A stretch of 64,000 nucleotides of DNA, from assembly GCA_002803225.1 (NCBI GenBank), contig NXFV01000964.1, positions 124,001 through 188,000 of the forward strand, given 5' to 3'. Each line of letters opens with the position of its first letter. Positions within the stretch are counted from its first letter, which is position 1. The stretch comes from Gamarada debralockiae (taxonomy: Eukaryota; Ascomycota; Leotiomycetes; Helotiales; Hyphodiscaceae). The notes beneath the pieces are model-generated. The model did no database searches. It worked only from the letters and a program-made list of their open reading frames with translations, and was not told the origin of the DNA. The translations under genes and the position numbers were made by a program. Of this stretch, positions 59,882 through 64,000 are shown in pieces.

Positions 59882-62800
59882 TCCTTCCACTCAAGCATCC
59901 AATACATCAATCGGCCAGTCAATCGATCGCAGGATGGCATTCGTTTTTTCGTTGCAGGATGAGTGATTGACGGGATGGCAGTGGAGCCGCGTCAGATTTC
60001 AGGCTACGTTTCACAGAGATGCCGCTGCCGTTGCCTTGCAACCTTTGGGATGGGGCTGCTGTGAGATGTGATCTCTCTCGTTTGGCATACCGATGCGCGG
60101 TTTGATGGCGGTATTTGTGCCACAGCTGAGAGGAAGGAAGAAAAGCGTTTCAAGCGCGATTGTTAATGTTTGTATATTATTGGAGGGGATGGCGGAAAGG
60201 TTACTAGTGAGCATGGAAATGGATTTCATGGCAGCTTCAGAAATAGATAATGCCACACTTGGTATAAAGTTGCTTGTTGCATGATTTTGAGATTGCGGTA
60301 GTCGTGATGTTTGCTTTTCCGTCAAGCAAGCAAGCAGGTCCTTTGTTCCCGCGTCTTGCGCGCAGATTCTAATGTTTTGAATTTCGAAGCCATCCGAAAT
60401 CTAGATCTGCAAGAACGGCTCGCGTTCTGGCGAAGTCCTGCTTTTTCTGAGGTCATCGTGAGGTTAGTGCTTGCTCACGGTTCGGCATTCCTCCTTTCCT
60501 CCACTCACTCGGCTTCAGCCATTCGGATGCCTGCCACTCCCATGACAATATGAAACGTATATTTTCCGTCTTAACCTCAGACCTTCAGCACGGTTCTTCA
60601 ACTACCGGCATCGCACCGCATCCGATGATGTCTCAACGCACGAGTCTGTTCTCACTTCTCACCACGCACCAAGGAAAATAAAAGTCTAGAGGAGCACGAA
60701 TGAAGCTATCACAGCACGTCCATTAGAGCGTAGTAGTCCTAGCCCACGACATCGCATGCATACATCCGCCTCACTACTACTATTACGAAGTAGTAAATGT
60801 TGAAGGAAATAGGTATACCCAAAAATACCTGAGGTCGCCCGTGGCGGGAGGGAAGTAGGTTGGAGGGCAGATCAATGTGTAGGTTTGGGGCCTGCTAGAA
60901 TTTCTGTTTTGGGATAAGGGGTTTTCGGTAGTGTTGTGGAAAGGTAAGAGATAAGTTTGTTGCAGCGAGCCGGCCGGGCTAGATATGTGAGAACAAGAGA
61001 TTAAGGAGTAGTGAAGAAAAAGTTAGTTTTAGGTCGAGGTTTGGCAGACTTGGGCGAGATAGGCTGTATTCTGGAGGGACTGAGGTTTGAAGGTTTGAAT
61101 GGAGTGAAATCGAGCCAGTGGATGAGACATTGGGGCTGCTTGCGTGGTTTTCCCGCAGATACTCAAATCCAAGTATCGTTGCTTCAGGATGTCACTGTCA
61201 TCTTTGTGGCTTGGTAATACCTTCAAGTCAGTCCCTTTGTGCATCGTGGCTTTCTCTATCATTGACACAGCGTTTGAGGCTTGCTTCGCGAAACATGTGG
61301 TATGTATGTCCTTCTATCACAATGAGGCCCTCAAAAGTCGCTGGAAAGATGGGGATGTGATTGATTCAAACAACCGAGACAAGATCTCAGTCGGGAGTTA
61401 GACGCCTTGGATCACACCGTTGCGGTGGGTGTTTTTCTGTCACTTCTTTTTTTCGAGTGCCGGGAAGATTTTGAGATCGTCGGATTCAGATTCGGGGGAG
61501 TCAGTGGATTGGTGGTGAACAGACGCATGGGACCGTGCGGAGGCTTGGCAGGAGCTCTTGGCATGTTCCCTACAGTATTGGAAAGAAAGCCATTGGGAAA
61601 CTTTGAGCATGTGCAGATGCGTTTTAGGACTGGAGGTTGGGATGATGGGAATTTGAGTGAAGTTTGTTGATGGAGTGAAGCGTCGATGGTTTCACGACTC
61701 TGCGAGTGGCAGATCGGATCTCGTGAGAGCTTGAGATGGATTTTCGTGTGGATCGGACGGAGGAGAATCCCGACGGAGAACTGCTTGCGAGCTTTTTGCT
61801 CGGTTTATCATAAGGAAATCATAACAGCGTCATTATTGCTCAATATGGAATACTACTGAGGCTTCTCCACTATTCGCTTTCTTGGTTTCCTTGTGTCCAG
61901 GGGAAGTTTCAACGACTTTCTGTAAAGGTAAACCCAACTGTTCTTCTTGCAGTAAGGTCTTGTTCATGCGAAGTCAAAACTGACTTGTACTTGAAGCTGT
62001 CACTTGTCTGTGCCATCGCGTATTTGTTTTATGTTCTAACTTTCTTTGATTCTCAAGAAGAATTTTCGAGATATCTGGCCCAGAGACACCAAGTTGTACC
62101 CCAGTACCCCGGGGGCCTAGCAGGGATAGAGACACCGGATTTTCTGATCCTCGAGGATTTGCATCCTTAACTGAATCGAATGAGACAGAGCATGCTCCCC
62201 TGGCCATAGATCGTCGACTTCAGGGGCCTTCCTGGGCTGCCATCCGTGACGACGCGTTCCTGGATTGAGTGAAAATATTGTCCAGCCACCACCCGTACTC
62301 TTCAATTGTGACGGACCTCTGGGTGGCCATGTGCAAAGAGGGCTGAAGATTTGTTTTTGCGATTATTGAGTTGAAGCATATCACATTTCCCAGGAGAGGT
62401 GCATTGTGAGAATTCAATTGGCGGACGCAGAACCGTCTCCAGAAAATTCAGAACCCAGCAGCGCGTCACTCTCGCGTTCAATTATATCAACAAATTACGG
62501 TTATATAAAGTGCTTAAAGTACTTAACAGGGGGCATCACACCTTTCAGTGGGCTAAGTGGGTGGTTTACGCACGTATTGGGAAAATGGGGTGGCTTCTTT
62601 AACCACCTTATGGATATTGCTATCGACCAGGCCCTCTTGCAAAAATTCCCAGCGAGCATCGTGGTCCCCAGCATTTCACAGACCCGCTGCTGCACCCGAG
62701 CTTCTTTTGTGATCTTCAGGAAGCGTTCCGCGGATGATGAGGATTCGCTGCTTCTCTTTCGAGCATGTGCATTTTGTGCCTTTCCTTGCACCCATCTGCG

Positions 62801-64000
62801 ACGACGTGGGAAAGCGAGGCTGCATGTGTGCGGCCCTTCTTGCAGGGTGGCATGCCGCCTGCATACGGGCCGGCCTACTGAGGAGGTTGGATAGTGTTCC
62901 TCCGACCGATCGATCTCTTCAGAGTCCTCGCAAATTCGCAAATGCTGAACGATTTATCCGCCAGGAAGCTTTCGCTTCCAATTCATGCAAGAAATCCTTT
63001 TCGGTTGCTGGGAATAACTCCTTCAAGATGCTACCTGGAAACGTACGAAGGTACCTGCCACTTGAGGGTGGAAACAACGTAACAGCTCGGCCCAATTGTA
63101 ACCTACGCAACTGTGCTTCGATAGCTCGTGAGAGCCATGCAAAACGTTCTCAACCCAAAATGATGCAGATCGCCATTTTCGTGACGGCCTCTATCAAGCA
63201 GGCCTTTCTCGAAGACGGTAAAGAACGTTGACCGTTTGACCAACCATCTTCCCGTCGAGTCGCGCTTAAAGGAAAGGTACCGTAGCCATGGGTAGGGTTG
63301 GCTAGGAACACGGCACAGAAAGAGAGGGCATGAAAATGTGGGCAGCGTGATTTCTGTGCACTGCTCCACGTAAAGCACACCGCTAATGGGGCCTCTACAC
63401 GCAGTTGTGCAACGTAGCTTCAATGCACATCAAGTGGGAGCTGCAGAAGCAGCATCATATCAAATCACGCGGATCCTCACGATTCTTTCTACGGTAGCTA
63501 TACTAACTGTTTGTACTTTTGCTGCAAGACGATGAATGCAGCAAGGAGAATTTTTTCACAACGGCGGGTCTGCAGGCATTCGTACCCATTGTTGTACCCT
63601 CCGTATCGATCTTGTACAACCAACAACGATATTCCCGACAGAACGAAAACATCCAAAATTCCCAACAGCCAATTCAGCCTCCATCAAGGACTTCCTATCT
63701 GAGCGATTCATTTCGCATTCGCCTTGCCGCACCAGAGATGACTTCCTTCTCCGGATAGCTTGTGCCTGAATCCCGAGGTGTTTTGTTCGGCCTTCTGTTC
63801 CTGACCCTTCTCCGGCCAGCAGGACGACCTTATCGTCACCTACCCCCTCTCCACATCGGTGGGAATCCTAAACAGGCACATTTCTTAGAGTTTCCTAGAA
63901 GGTTCCTTTTCGGAAGAGACTAACAGGGATCTCAAATGGTAAATCATTATACTGTGATGGTGCCCGAACCTGGGTTTCCCTCCAATTGACCAACCAAAGC
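59882..64000. other. Gene-poor 4.1 kb, nothing recognised
   Basis: Frames up to 165 codons (62734-63231, overlapping others on both strands) lack domains, plausible splice structure and family resemblance. There is no tRNA-like fold, transposon protein or array. The first few hundred bases are the CTR9 3' flank. It could contain non-coding RNA or a lineage-specific gene with short exons that I cannot see. Confidence 0.4.

Noticed and set aside
59107..59940. 277-codon minus-strand frame with Ser/Phe-rich text
   Set aside because: It lies antisense to the repetitive acidic and basic tail of CTR9 and mirrors its codons.
62734..63231. 165-codon plus-strand frame in the last 4 kb
   Set aside because: Cys/Arg/Ala-mixed text without domain, with overlapping minus-strand frames of equal length. 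No evidence for a real gene.

Overview
The window looks like nuclear DNA of a filamentous ascomycete (Pezizomycotina). Most introns are about 45-100 bases, with GTRNGT donors and CTAAC/CTGAY branch sites. A HET-domain gene and DUF3176, DUF4203 and fungal long-chain alcohol oxidase families are present. A Leotiomycetes-like origin is a guess from protein flavour, not something the sequence proves. Exon models were built by hand from splice signals; frame was checked across all junctions of the multi-exon genes.

Layout. 0.5-2.5 kb: broken DUF3176 gene (-). 3.2-6.7 kb: large DUF4203 membrane protein (-). 8.9-9.5 kb: mitochondrial SSB (+). 10.5-14.2 kb: an orphan C-terminal gene remnant, then a tandem pair of unknown paralogues (-), one open and one decayed. 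15.2-15.8 kb: frameshifted SDH4 copy (+). 16.9-17.8 kb: degenerate repeats with a 14-base core. 18.1-19.9 kb: glutathione synthetase (-), divergent from a ten-exon SNF2/ATRX-like helicase (20.8-28.3 kb, +). 29.6-32.0 kb: long-chain alcohol oxidase (-). 35.1-36.4 kb: FYVE protein (+). 37.2-38.1 kb: small beta-carbonic anhydrase-like gene (+), convergent with an Arl3/ARFRP1 GTPase (38.2-39.0 kb, -). The GTPase in turn diverges from a polytopic membrane protein with a GC-AG intron (39.3-41.3 kb, +). 42.0-43.9 kb: HET-domain protein followed by a second, 5'-truncated HET remnant. 45.8-47.6 kb: Ser-rich protein with a RING-like end (-). 49.1-49.6 kb: small membrane protein, probably damaged. 50.8-55.2 kb: SNF2/STH1 remodeller ATPase (+). 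56.2-59.9 kb: CTR9 of the Paf1 complex (+). 59.9-64.0 kb: no gene recognised.

Most intact genes are housekeeping: mtDNA maintenance, glutathione, Golgi traffic, chromatin remodelling and transcription elongation. There is no obvious biosynthetic cluster. The unusual material sits in the gaps between them: at least four decayed genes, one tandem duplication that includes its 5' flank, and one degenerate repeat field. I did not find a convincing undescribed system. The best leads are the tandem unknown family, the SDH4 pseudogene and the 16.9-17.8 kb repeat field.
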